Shown here one piece after another: positions 1 to 7,446 of a stretch of DNA of 64,000 nt (positions within the stretch are counted from its first letter, which is position 1; each line of letters begins with the position of its first letter). The DNA lies in contig JAHBYA010000011.1 in assembly GCA_019636195.1 (NCBI GenBank), positions 1-64,000 of the forward strand, read 5' to 3'. Source of the stretch: Planctomycetota bacterium (GTDB taxonomy: Bacteria; Planctomycetota; UBA8742; UBA2392). Below the pieces are notes generated by a model, which was given only the letters and a program-made list of their open reading frames with translations, was not told the origin of the DNA and searched no databases. The position numbers and the translations under genes are program-made.

Positions 1-385
1 AGTCTGGAAAGAAAAACGATTAAACCACAGAGCCACAGAGTCACGGAGGACTGCAAAAGCAGTCCGCAGATTACGCAGATGAACACAGATAGGGCCGTAA
101 ACTGCCGTCAGCACTTCGCGGCCTTCGCGACACCTTCGCGTCTTCGCGTGAAGGCAGTTTCAGGCTTAGCCACGGAGGCCACACAGGACTGCAAGAGCAG
201 TCCGCAGATTCACACAGATGAACACAGATACAGCCAACAACGCTGTTCTCTGCGTCTCCGTGTCTCTGCGAGAGGCTGCTTTTGCCACGAAGCAAGCAAC
301 TGCGGCCTCTCGCCACGTTCGCCATTTGAAAGCAGTTACTGGCGCGCCGGCGAACTTGGCGAGAGGCATGCCGTACACGGGGCGA
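1..385. repeat. Gene-free stretch of degenerate dispersed repeats
   Basis: No convincing gene. The stretch is built from degenerate repeats. A 44-45 nt unit occurs at 47-91 and again at 186-230 with few differences; both copies end in GATGAACACAGATA. Low-complexity tracts rich in CTTCGCG and CTCTGCGTCTCCGTG motifs follow. A near-perfect 18-bp inverted repeat (306-323 against 349-366, one mismatch) lies beside the end of the neighbouring lipoprotein gene. Related sequence recurs at 27357-27478. ORFs called here have repeat-derived, low-complexity translations and are not believable. Confidence 0.7.
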
Positions 386-1009
386 CTACTCTTTTTCGGC
401 GGCCAGTTGGCGCTGGAGTTTCTCGGTCAGGGCGCCCTGCTGCTGGTAGGCGTGGTATGGGAAGACCAGCCGCCAGTGGGTACGCTCTTTCTCGGGCGAG
501 TCTTCCACAAGATAGGTCTGGGGCGAGTGGTGCTGGGTGCGCACGAAGTAGCGGTCGCCGATCCAGAAGCCGCGGGCCTGCTTGCTGTGCTGCGGCGCGT
601 CGTCCACCTCAAGCTCGAACAGGAAGTCCTCCTGCGCGTCGCCGACGGCCAGGCGCACGCGCTTGAGCTGCGCGCCTTCGCGGGGCTCGACAAAGCCGTT
701 GGGGGGCCGGCGGGGGGCGCCGGCGCGGGGCAGGTCGGCGACTTCAATGACCTTTGCCGACTCGACAAAGCTGCCGACGTGCGGCCGGATGTCGGACCAG
801 CCGATGCGGATGATGTGCTCGCTGTACTCTTTCAACACCGGGCGACCCAGCGTGTGGAGAAAAAGTCCAACATCATCTTTGTCGAATGCCTCACGCATCA
901 CGGCCACCGTGGTGTCCGGCGTTGCCAGCACCGGGCGCGCGGTCAAGGTGCAGGCGGTCGCCTGAAAACCGGCCAGCAGCAAGGCAAGCAGGGCGATTGT
1001 CTGTTTCAT
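386..1009 (-). CDS. Putative secreted lipoprotein of unknown function
   Basis: A 207-residue protein with a hydrophobic N-terminal signal (residues 4-19) followed by Cys20 in an ATAC context, which suggests lipoprotein processing although the lipobox is weak. The rest is soluble with no recognised catalytic motif. The central part has the look of a family that scores an effect (DKDDVGLFLHTLG, then a beta-rich half ending in a WRLVFPYHAYQ segment). It stands alone and is transcribed leftward, away from the small Lys-rich gene. The shared upstream region holds two TTGAC-type palindromes. Function unknown. Confidence 0.75.
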   Translation of the reverse strand: MKQTIALLALLLAGFQATACTLTARPVLATPDTTVAVMREAFDKDDVGLFLHTLGRPVLKEYSEHIIRIGWSDIRPHVGSFVESAKVIEVADLPRAGAPRRPPNGFVEPREGAQLKRVRLAVGDAQEDFLFELEVDDAPQHSKQARGFWIGDRYFVRTQHHSPQTYLVEDSPEKERTHWRLVFPYHAYQQQGALTEKLQRQLAAEKE

Positions 1010-1028
1010 GACTGCGCCTTTCGGGCTA

Positions 1029-1085
1029 TTGACGTGTCAACTTTCGGGCCGGGGCGGGCCGCCGGGGGTGGTGTTGACGCGTCAA
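1029..1085. promoter_or_regulatory. Two palindromic operator-like sites
   Basis: TTGACGTGTCAA at 1029-1040 and TTGACGCGTCAA at 1074-1085 share the half-site TTGAC. The second is a perfect 12-mer palindrome; the first has perfect 5-bp arms around GT. Their centres are 45 bp apart, about four helical turns. They lie between divergent genes, immediately upstream of the predicted promoter of the Lys-rich peptide gene. Inference: binding sites for a dimeric regulator. Confidence 0.55.
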
Positions 1086-1113
1086 GTGTGAGCAAGTCGT
1101 CCACGATTTTCTT

Positions 1114-1142
1114 TTGACGGGTGTGTCAGTACAGGATACTTT
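1114..1142 (+). promoter_or_regulatory. Sigma70-like promoter for the Lys-rich peptide gene
   Basis: TTGACG (1114-1119) and TACTTT (1137-1142) are separated by 17 nt. The predicted transcript would carry a leader of roughly 38 nt with a very strong Shine-Dalgarno sequence, AAGGAGG (1175-1181), 5 nt before the ATG at 1187. Confidence 0.6.
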
Positions 1143-1186
1143 TCACCCAACGAGTGTGTGCCTCGTGAAAACTTAAGGAGGGGAGC

Positions 1187-1273
1187 ATGGCAGCTACCGC
1201 GAAGAAGAAGAAGGCAGCCAAGAAGCCTGCGAAGAAGGCCACCAAGAAGAAGGCCGCCAAGAAGAAGAAGTAA
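1187..1273 (+). CDS. 28-residue Lys/Ala-rich histone-tail-like peptide
   Basis: The frame ATG to TAA encodes 28 residues, of which 16 are Lys and most others Ala or Thr, with the repeated pattern KKAAKK. It is too short for routine gene callers. Support comes from three independent signals: a TTGACG-17-TACTTT promoter, a near-perfect AAGGAGG ribosome site at 5-nt spacing, and a strong intrinsic terminator at 1401-1440. The composition resembles the tails of bacterial histone H1-like proteins, so nucleic-acid binding is the natural inference. It sits next to the ribosomal protein operon, so an rRNA-binding role is an alternative. No homology search was possible. Confidence 0.75.
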   Translation: MAATAKKKKAAKKPAKKATKKKAAKKKK

Positions 1274-1400
1274 GTACCCCCGGCCCGGGTTCAGGGCCAC
1301 ACGAAGTGCAAGGTCACACGCAGTAAACGAGCATTGTTTCAAGCACTGGCAGTACCTCTGCAGTAAAGACAGACCAACTTTCAGTTACCGCACACACTCT

Positions 1401-1440
1401 GAGCCCTCCCGTCCGCCAACGGGGGGGCTCCTTCCTTTTA
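1401..1440 (+). terminator. Intrinsic terminator after the Lys-rich peptide gene
   Basis: GAGCCCTCCCGT (1401-1412) pairs with ACGGGGGGGCTC (1419-1430) as a 12-bp stem with one G-U pair and a 6-nt loop, followed by CTTCCTTTTA. Confidence 0.75.
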
Positions 1441-1473
1441 GTACGTTCGACAGACGCAAAACGATTGTCTAAC

Positions 1474-1506
1474 GCAAAAGGGACAGGCACCGGAGGCGCC
1501 TGTCCC
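1474..1506 (-). terminator. Terminator of the ribosomal operon, member of a hairpin repeat family
   Basis: Read leftward, GGGACAGGCGCC and GGTGCCTGTCCC form a 12-bp stem with one mismatch and a 3-nt loop, followed by TTTTGC. It lies 25 nt past the rplI stop. The 3' arm plus tail (18 nt) is identical to a hairpin at 50388-50418, and a third related hairpin is at 58504-58544. Confidence 0.75.
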
Positions 1507-1530
1507 TGGAGCAAGGCTCATCGCGGCAGG

Positions 1531-1983
1531 TTACTCCTGGGCAGCCACCACCCACACGCGGCTTTGCACTTCGACTTCGTCGTGCAGGCGGATGGTGAAG
1601 CTGTAGGTGCCCAGTTCACGGATGTGGTCGGACTCAAGCTCTATCTGGTTGGTCTTGAGGCCGATGCCCTCGGTCTTGAAGGCATCGACAATCACGCGCG
1701 GAGTCACGCTGCCGAACAGGTGGCCTTCAGGGCTGGCGCGCATGGGCACGGTCAATTGCACCTTGCCGATGGCGTCCGCGATTTCCTGGGCGTGTTCCCT
1801 TTCCTTGGCCTGGCGGGCCTCGTAGGCGCGCTTTTCGCCGGCCAGCCGGCGCAGGTTTTCATCGCTGGCGGGCAGCGCCAGGTTCTTGGGCAGCAGGTAG
1901 TTGCGGGCGTAGCCTTCGGCGACGTCAACGACGTCGCCGCGCTTGCCTACGCCGCGGATGGATTCACGAAGCAGCAGTTTCAT
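1531..1983 (-). CDS. rplI: 50S ribosomal protein bL9
   Basis: At 150 residues this has the normal length for bL9, a structural protein of the large subunit that binds 23S rRNA near the L1 stalk. The N-terminal domain is unmistakable: MKLLLRESIRGVGKRGDVV, then EGYARNYLLPK, the conserved rRNA-binding motif. A charged helical linker (AGEKRAYEARQAKEREHAQEI) joins it to the C-terminal domain. It is the last gene of the leftward rplY-rpsF-ssb-rpsR-rplI operon, 53 nt after rpsR, with a GGGAG ribosome site and a hairpin terminator downstream. Confidence 0.97.
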   Translation of the reverse strand: MKLLLRESIRGVGKRGDVVDVAEGYARNYLLPKNLALPASDENLRRLAGEKRAYEARQAKEREHAQEIADAIGKVQLTVPMRASPEGHLFGSVTPRVIVDAFKTEGIGLKTNQIELESDHIRELGTYSFTIRLHDEVEVQSRVWVVAAQE

Positions 1984-2036
1984 GTCTCGTCTCCCGTGTT
2001 CCGGGTCCAGTGTTCAGGTTCCGGGACCTGTGGTTG

Positions 2037-2303
2037 TTATTTGCTGACAAAGGGCATCAACGCCATGAAGCGCGAAAGCTTGACCGCATCGCGGATCAGC
2101 TTCTGCTCGGCGTGTGTGGCGCCGGTGCGCTTGCGCGGCAGTATCTTGCCCATGCCGGACACGAACTTGGACAGCGTGTCCACGTCCTTGTAGTCCAGAA
2201 ACACCTTCTGGTCCTTGGTCAGCTTGCTTTGCGACGGCGTGATGTTGCGCGTGCGCTTTTTCTTCTTCTTGAGTTTAACCTTGTTGATGCGGATCTTTCC
2301 CAT
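2037..2303 (-). CDS. rpsR: 30S ribosomal protein bS18
   Basis: An 88-residue bS18, the small-subunit protein that pairs with bS6 on the platform. Recognisable segments are DYKDVDTLSKFVSGMGKILPRKRTG and the C-terminal HAEQKLIRDAVKLSRFMALMPFV. The N-terminus carries an unusually long run of basic residues (KVKLKKKKKRTR). A GAGG ribosome site precedes the ATG. It lies between ssb (39 nt upstream) and rplI, the common bacterial order. Confidence 0.97.
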   Translation of the reverse strand: MGKIRINKVKLKKKKKRTRNITPSQSKLTKDQKVFLDYKDVDTLSKFVSGMGKILPRKRTGATHAEQKLIRDAVKLSRFMALMPFVSK

Positions 2304-2342
2304 GGCGTTTCCTCAAGCGGGCTTGGCCCGCGGCTGGTTGTT

Positions 2343-2828
2343 CTAAAGTGTTACGTCGTCGCCGACGTCCTCCACGTTATGGCTGGTATCTTCGCGCTCG
2401 GGCGGCTCGGCCAGGTCTTCGCCGTCGTCGATGTCGCGGATGGTGTTGCCGCCCTTTTCGACCACGCGGATGTGGCGGCCGGAGGCGCTGCGCTCAACTT
2501 CACGGCGGATGAACTGCACCGAGTACGCGACCACGCGAATGCGCGAGCGGCGCTGGCCTTCGCCGGTGGTCCATGTGTCCTGCTCCAGCCTGCCCTCAAC
2601 GAACACCGGCGAGCCCTTCTTCAGGTACTCGGCGCAGCTTTCGGCCAGTTTGCGCCAGCTGACCACATCAATGAAGCAGGTGCGGTCGTGCTTTTCACCG
2701 GCGCTCGTGGTGTAGCTGTCGCTGACCGCCAGCCGGAACTCGGTGACGGGCGTACCCGACGGCGTGTGCCGAAGGTCGGGGTCGCGGGCGAGGTTGCCGA
2801 CAAGGAAGACCTTGTTCAGGGTTATCAT
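2343..2828 (-). CDS. ssb: Single-stranded DNA-binding protein
   Basis: A 161-residue SSB with the OB-fold in residues 1-110: NKVFLVGNLARDPDLR, GTPVTEFRLAV, the segment TCFIDVVSWRKLAE and EGRLEQDTW. It protects single-stranded DNA and recruits repair and replication enzymes. Its acidic C-terminus ends DVGDDVTL and lacks the canonical DDxPF tip through which most bacterial SSBs bind partners. It is placed between rpsF and rpsR as in many bacteria. A second SSB elsewhere could carry the partner-binding role. Confidence 0.95.
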   Translation of the reverse strand: MITLNKVFLVGNLARDPDLRHTPSGTPVTEFRLAVSDSYTTSAGEKHDRTCFIDVVSWRKLAESCAEYLKKGSPVFVEGRLEQDTWTTGEGQRRSRIRVVAYSVQFIRREVERSASGRHIRVVEKGGNTIRDIDDGEDLAEPPEREDTSHNVEDVGDDVTL

Positions 2829-2859
2829 GGATCACGTCCTGTGCGCTGCTGCGGGCTCG

Positions 2860-3288
2860 TTACTCAACTGCGGCTGGTGTCTTTACATCCACGTCGGCGT
2901 CAACGTCGGCCTCAACGTCCACGTCCGCTTCCTTGCGGCCGCCCCTGGGCGCTTCGTAGCGCTTGAACCACTTCTCGATGGGCACGCCGTCGCGGTTGAC
3001 GAACAGGTAGCGCAGGATGCGCTCGGTCAGGCGGCACTCGAGCTCGATCTCCTGCATCTTGAGCGTATCGACCTTGAACGCGACCAGGATGTATGCGCCG
3101 CGCTTGTTCTTGCGCACTTCGTAGGCCAGGCGCTGTTCGGCCCACAGTTCGGCGCGGATGACCGTGCCGCCGTGCTTGGTCAGCAAGCCGGTGCACAGCT
3201 CGATGGCGCTGTCGGTGTCTTTGCCGGCCAGCGCCGAGTCCACGATAAACAGCCCCTCATAGAGGCTTTGCCCTGATTCTGATGCCAT
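2860..3288 (-). CDS. rpsF: 30S ribosomal protein bS6 with acidic tail
   Basis: A 142-residue bS6. The ferredoxin-like core (residues 8-105) shows LYEGLFIVD, AELWAEQRLAYEVRKNKRGAY and LTERILRYLFV. The C-terminal extension after about residue 113 is an Asp/Val repeat (EADVDVEADVDADVDV). Acidic tails are known on bS6 in other bacteria, where E. coli RimK adds glutamates; here the charge is genetically encoded. It precedes ssb by 31 nt, and a GGAAGGAAA ribosome site is upstream. Confidence 0.95.
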   Translation of the reverse strand: MASESGQSLYEGLFIVDSALAGKDTDSAIELCTGLLTKHGGTVIRAELWAEQRLAYEVRKNKRGAYILVAFKVDTLKMQEIELECRLTERILRYLFVNRDGVPIEKWFKRYEAPRGGRKEADVDVEADVDADVDVKTPAAVE

Positions 3289-3372
3289 GCGAGTTTCCTT
3301 CCCGGAGGTTGAAAAGCCCCCTTGGTCTTGGCGCCCGGCGCATCCGGGGTGCGCGCCGGGAGGGGCGTAGAG

Positions 3373-4056
3373 TTACTTCTTGCCTTCCTTGCCGGCTTCT
3401 TTGCCGGCTTCCTTTGCGCCTTCCTTGCCGGGGGCCGGCGCGGCGGCCGGTGTGCCGGTCGCCGAGGGCACAGCCGCGGCGGCGCCGACAGCCGGCGTCA
3501 GGTCTTCGGCGCGGCGGGCGTGGGCGCACTTGACCACGACCAGCGACGGGTTCTGGAGAAGTTCGGCGCCTTCGGGCAGCTTAAGCTCGCCGAAGTGGAC
3601 GGCCTCGCCCACGTCAAGGTGCACGACTTCGACTTCCAGGTGCTTGGGAATGCGGTCGGCGGGGCAGCGTACCTCGACGTCGCCGTGGCTGACTTCCAGC
3701 AGGCCGCCGTGGGTTGCGCCCTTGGGCGTGCCGATGAACGTGATCGGGATGCGCAGGCGCACTTTCTCAGACAGGTCGATGCGCACAAAGTCGATGTGCT
3801 GCAGCTCATCGCCCATGAAGTCGCGCTGCAGCGCGCGCACCAGCGCGTACTGCTCGTTGCCGCTGACATTCAGCTTGACGACGTGCGTCTCGCTCTCGAT
3901 CAGTTTGAGGATGTCTCGGGTTTCAAACAGCAGGTTCTGGTTGTCCTGCCCGCGCCCGTACAGCACGCCAGGAAGTCTGCCTTCAGCGCGCGCCTTGCGC
4001 ATGGCCTTGGTGCCGCTTACGCCGCGGCTCTCGGCCTTCAATGCCGGGATCTGCAT
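3373..4056 (-). CDS. rplY: 50S ribosomal protein bL25, CTC/TL5 type
   Basis: A 227-residue two-domain bL25 of the CTC/TL5 class, which binds 5S rRNA. The N-terminal domain (1-95) shows GTKAMRKARAEGRLPGVLYG and the segment VVKLNVSGNEQYALVRALQRD. The C-terminal beta domain contains VRIPITFIGTPKGATHGGLLEV-like sequence. After about residue 190 there is a low-complexity Ala/Pro/Lys tail ending KEAGKEGKK. It heads the leftward operon with rpsF 84 nt downstream. The pth gene that often follows it elsewhere is absent. Confidence 0.95.
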   Translation of the reverse strand: MQIPALKAESRGVSGTKAMRKARAEGRLPGVLYGRGQDNQNLLFETRDILKLIESETHVVKLNVSGNEQYALVRALQRDFMGDELQHIDFVRIDLSEKVRLRIPITFIGTPKGATHGGLLEVSHGDVEVRCPADRIPKHLEVEVVHLDVGEAVHFGELKLPEGAELLQNPSLVVVKCAHARRAEDLTPAVGAAAAVPSATGTPAAAPAPGKEGAKEAGKEAGKEGKK

Positions 4057-4142
4057 GGTGCCCTCGGTAGTGGACCCCCTGGCCTGCGCACCGGATCACG
4101 CGCCGGCATGGCCTGCCACGGGTTCTTTCCCTGTAGTTGTCG

Positions 4143-5870
4143 CTACTTCTCTATCTTCAGCGGCACGGACGTAAAGCCGTAGGCTTTGCCCTCCGAATCG
4201 CGGGCGGAGAGTTTGAGAATGTAATCACCGGGCGCAAGGGCCGAGTCGGCTTTTCCCTCAAAATGTTGCTCAATCTCGCCGTCACCCTTTGAGCTGCCGA
4301 TGTGCTTCAGCTTCAGCGCCGAGACCACCTTGTTGTTGCTGACCGCATGGTTGGCGCGGATCGCCTCCTCGGCGGCTTTAACCTTTGCGGCATCGCCGGA
4401 CGTCAGGTCGGCGGCATTAAACGCCTTCAACTCGCCGGGGATCTTGCTGCGCAGCACTTCCACCGTGCAGTCCCACACCAGGTCTTTGCCGTCGGCGCCG
4501 CTTTTTGGGGCGCGCACTTTCACGTGGATTACGCCCTTGTCGTTCACGCTCGCGGGCGCCATCGGCTTGGGCTCAAGACCCGGGTAGCGCAGGCGCAGGC
4601 CGGGGTCGCCCGTCAGGTTGTACATGCTGACGTGGCTGCGGTTCAGCGCGTCGCGCTCGTCTTTCTTGGGGATCACCAGCCGCGCCATGAACTCAAGCTG
4701 GCTTCGGTCGGGGTCTTCGGCCAACACCAGCTCGCGCTTGGCGCGGACAAAGGCCTCGCCGAGAGTTGTACGGCGGTTGGCGATGACTTCGCCGCACAGG
4801 GCCTTCTGCAGCAGGGTGTTGCTGTAGGGGTGGCTGTCGCGGCTGCTGGCGACGATGGCTACGGGCGCGTTTTCAGCGAAGCAGATGCGCTCGCACAGGC
4901 TGCCCTTGGGGTGGTCCATGTAGCCGGTCTGGCAGGCGACAATCAGCATGACGGGCAGCTTGCCGTCCTTGATGTCGAACTTGGGCACATCGTCGCCCAG
5001 CAGGATCGGGTAGCGCGTGTCGCCGACGTGCATGTTGTCGAGGCGGTCGTAGCTGCCGTGGCCCATGTACACCAGCATCAGCGAGCCCGGGTTGGCTTCC
5101 TCGATTACCTTGTCACTGAACATCCGCGGCACGTACGCATAGCTGCTGTTGATGTTGGCGTAGGTCATGCGCACGGTGTACTTGGGGTCGATCGTCTGCT
5201 CGGCAAAGCGTGTGAACAGGCCTTCAAGCATGCGGTCCACCATCTCGCCGAAGCGCCCCTCGCCGGCAAAGAAGGTCAGGTTGCGCAGCCACTCGCCCTG
5301 CGGTGCAGACTCGTAGGCCTTGACCTTGCGCAGGGCCAGCCGCACCTGCTCGTTGTTGCGGGCAGGGATGCGCCCGATCGCGAACTCGGGCAGGTTGTTT
5401 TCATCGTTGTCGATATCGGCCAGGAAGTTGTCGGTCACCACGCGCTTGCGGCGCTTGGGGTCGGGGTTGCTGTCTTCCTGCCGCGTGAGAAACCACGGAA
5501 TTTCAGTCTTGGGGTCGTGGGTCGCCTTGCCCTCGTCGGGGCAGTCGCCGATCAGCAGTACCTGAAAGTTGACCAGCGGCTCGTTGACGGCCTTTGCCGC
5601 CCCGCCCAGCCAGCTTTTGATCTCGTTCAGGCCGGCGACTTCGACTTCGGCGGCCTTGGCGATTTCCGCCATGGTGACGACTTTGGGATTGCGGCCGTTC
5701 TCTTTGCGATAGGCAGCCCACTCCTGCGCCGATTCGTGCAGGGAGTCGGCACAGACAATGATGTAGTCGTGGGGTGCGGGCGCGCCGGGCCCGGTCTTGC
5801 GGCCGTCCTGGGCAACAATCGAGGTCGTCAGCAGCAGCGCCAGCGCGCAAAGCGCGAACAGTCGGGTCAT
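4143..5870 (-). CDS. Gingipain-like C25-family cysteine protease, secreted
   Basis: Start chosen at 5870: the longer frame reads an implausible Arg/Cys-rich leader, while MTRLFALCALALLLTTSIVAQ is a clear signal peptide. The mature part resembles the peptidase C25 catalytic domain. His271 in YMGHGSYD and Cys313 in VACQTGY match the gingipain His/Cys dyad, and both are followed by the expected hydrophobic strands. The 575-residue protein ends in a short beta-rich domain, with no obvious sorting domain. It follows the TPR gene by 46 nt in the same direction. A periplasmic or extracellular endopeptidase role is inferred. Confidence 0.85.
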   Translation of the reverse strand: MTRLFALCALALLLTTSIVAQDGRKTGPGAPAPHDYIIVCADSLHESAQEWAAYRKENGRNPKVVTMAEIAKAAEVEVAGLNEIKSWLGGAAKAVNEPLVNFQVLLIGDCPDEGKATHDPKTEIPWFLTRQEDSNPDPKRRKRVVTDNFLADIDNDENNLPEFAIGRIPARNNEQVRLALRKVKAYESAPQGEWLRNLTFFAGEGRFGEMVDRMLEGLFTRFAEQTIDPKYTVRMTYANINSSYAYVPRMFSDKVIEEANPGSLMLVYMGHGSYDRLDNMHVGDTRYPILLGDDVPKFDIKDGKLPVMLIVACQTGYMDHPKGSLCERICFAENAPVAIVASSRDSHPYSNTLLQKALCGEVIANRRTTLGEAFVRAKRELVLAEDPDRSQLEFMARLVIPKKDERDALNRSHVSMYNLTGDPGLRLRYPGLEPKPMAPASVNDKGVIHVKVRAPKSGADGKDLVWDCTVEVLRSKIPGELKAFNAADLTSGDAAKVKAAEEAIRANHAVSNNKVVSALKLKHIGSSKGDGEIEQHFEGKADSALAPGDYILKLSARDSEGKAYGFTSVPLKIEK

Positions 5871-5916
5871 GGTCGTCTCCGGGGGGCCGAAGATAGTACG
5901 GAAGGTCGCCTGTGCA

Positions 5917-7431
5917 TCACACAATTTTCGGCGTGACCGGCCCGATAGTCCCGTCATCCAAAATGCACAGGCCCGCCTGCCGCAACGGCGCCTCGTGGTC
6001 GCGGCGCAATTGTGCCCGGTGCGCGACATCGCCGATGCGGGTAAGCAGCAGCCAACCCGCCGTGAAGTTCCGGTTGGCCAAGTCAACCGACACGGGCAGG
6101 TCCAGCAGGCCAAGCTGGCACAGGCACGCGCCCTCGGCCCGTACATCCTGGCAGGCCCTGGCCAGCTCAATGGCTTCAGTCAGAACCTCGCGGGCGCGGA
6201 CGGGTTCGCCGTCGTTTGCCATCAAGGTTGCCAGGCTGTGCAGGGCCTGCGCAAGCTGTGAGGGCGGGCCGACTTGCCGCAGCAAGTCAGTCCCGCGCTG
6301 GTACCACTCGCGGGCGCGGGTGGTGTCACCGGCCCTGAAGTAGAGATCGCCCAGCGCGGTCGTCCACAACGCCACGTCGGACTTCTGTCCAACTTCCAGG
6401 GCGCAATGCCGGGCGCGCTCAAGGCCGGGCCGGGCTGAGTCGAGGTCTCCGTCAACAGAGTCCATTAGCGCCAGGCACCCGGTCCAGAAACCTTCGCCTT
6501 CCTGGCTGCCGCAATCGCGGGCGATCCGGGCTGCCTGACTGTACAGTTCCCGGGCCCGAGCGCGGTCGCCCAAGCGCTTGTAAGTCGATCCCAGGTTGCC
6601 CAGCGTGTGGCAAAGCTGCAGCTTTGCGCCGCATGCTTCCAGCAACTCTGCGGCCGCCCGATAGTTGCGATACGCCAGTTCCGGCTCATTGGACTTGAAC
6701 TCCAGGCTGGCGAGGTTTGCCAGCGCGATTCCCTCGTCAAGTGCAGACGCTGCATCGCGTGCAAGACGCGCGGCCTGCCGGAAGAGACCTTTGGCTTCGT
6801 CGGTGCGCCCCAGGCCGCCAATGCTGCGGGCCTTGACGGTCAGCAGGTTTGCCAGAGTGGCCGGGTCGGGCGATTCCGCGGCGGCCCGGTCGGCGCAGGC
6901 CGCGGCGTCGTGGTTTCGCCCCAGCAGCGACAGGTTGCTGGCGTGGTCGGCGGCTATCCGGCCTGACAGCCGGGAGTCCGCGCACTCTGACGCCCGCGCC
7001 GTCGCCACCAGATACAGTTCCTCGGCGCTCTCGTAACCGTGCGCAATCGCTGTGGCCGAGGCCGCCCGCCGCGCGGCGTCCGCCGCCACGCAGGCGGTCG
7101 CATCCGGGTGATCGAGGATGCGCAGGTTCACAGCGGCCTCGTTCCGGTGCTGGTACTTGCCTTCCAGGCGACTGGCAGCCGCCAAAAGGTAGTCAAGCCC
7201 GCGCCGCCTGAGTTCCGGCTGGACCGGGGCTGCTGCGTGGCAGTGATCGGCAAGCTCAGTGAATAGGTCAACCGAGGCGGCCAGCACCCCGGCGTGGTGA
7301 AGGTCTTCAAGTGCATGTGCGGCAAATGCGTGCAGCGAGGCCCGCTGCGCGGGCATCTGCAGCTCATAAGCGGCAGAGCGCATCAGTGCGTGGCGAAACA
7401 GGTATGCCCGTTCGGCGGTGGGTTCAGGCAC
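5917..7431 (-). CDS. TPR protein related to the C-terminal part of ATPase-TPR regulators
   Basis: A 504-residue protein made almost entirely of TPR helices (for example ALANLASLEFKSNEPELAYRNYR and LGNLGSTYKRLGDRARARELY). The N-terminal segment AYLFRHALMRSAAYELQMP (residues 9-27) resembles the helix that follows the ATPase module in large adenylate-cyclase or kinase-linked ATPase-TPR regulators, but no Walker motif is present. A clear paralogue starts the same way at 60378-61607. It begins 16 nt after the prs stop and is probably co-transcribed with it. Role unknown; a protein-interaction scaffold is the safest reading. Confidence 0.8.
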   Translation of the reverse strand: MPEPTAERAYLFRHALMRSAAYELQMPAQRASLHAFAAHALEDLHHAGVLAASVDLFTELADHCHAAAPVQPELRRRGLDYLLAAASRLEGKYQHRNEAAVNLRILDHPDATACVAADAARRAASATAIAHGYESAEELYLVATARASECADSRLSGRIAADHASNLSLLGRNHDAAACADRAAAESPDPATLANLLTVKARSIGGLGRTDEAKGLFRQAARLARDAASALDEGIALANLASLEFKSNEPELAYRNYRAAAELLEACGAKLQLCHTLGNLGSTYKRLGDRARARELYSQAARIARDCGSQEGEGFWTGCLALMDSVDGDLDSARPGLERARHCALEVGQKSDVALWTTALGDLYFRAGDTTRAREWYQRGTDLLRQVGPPSQLAQALHSLATLMANDGEPVRAREVLTEAIELARACQDVRAEGACLCQLGLLDLPVSVDLANRNFTAGWLLLTRIGDVAHRAQLRRDHEAPLRQAGLCILDDGTIGPVTPKIV

Positions 7432-7446
7432 GCCGGGACTCCGGGC

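Noticed and set aside
1458-1990. Rightward ORF over rplI
   Set aside because: Shadow of a highly conserved ribosomal protein gene on the opposite strand.
5871-6170. N-terminal extension of the gingipain-like protease frame
   Set aside because: The added 100 residues are Arg/Cys/Trp-rich and overlap the TPR gene; a clean signal peptide begins at 5870.
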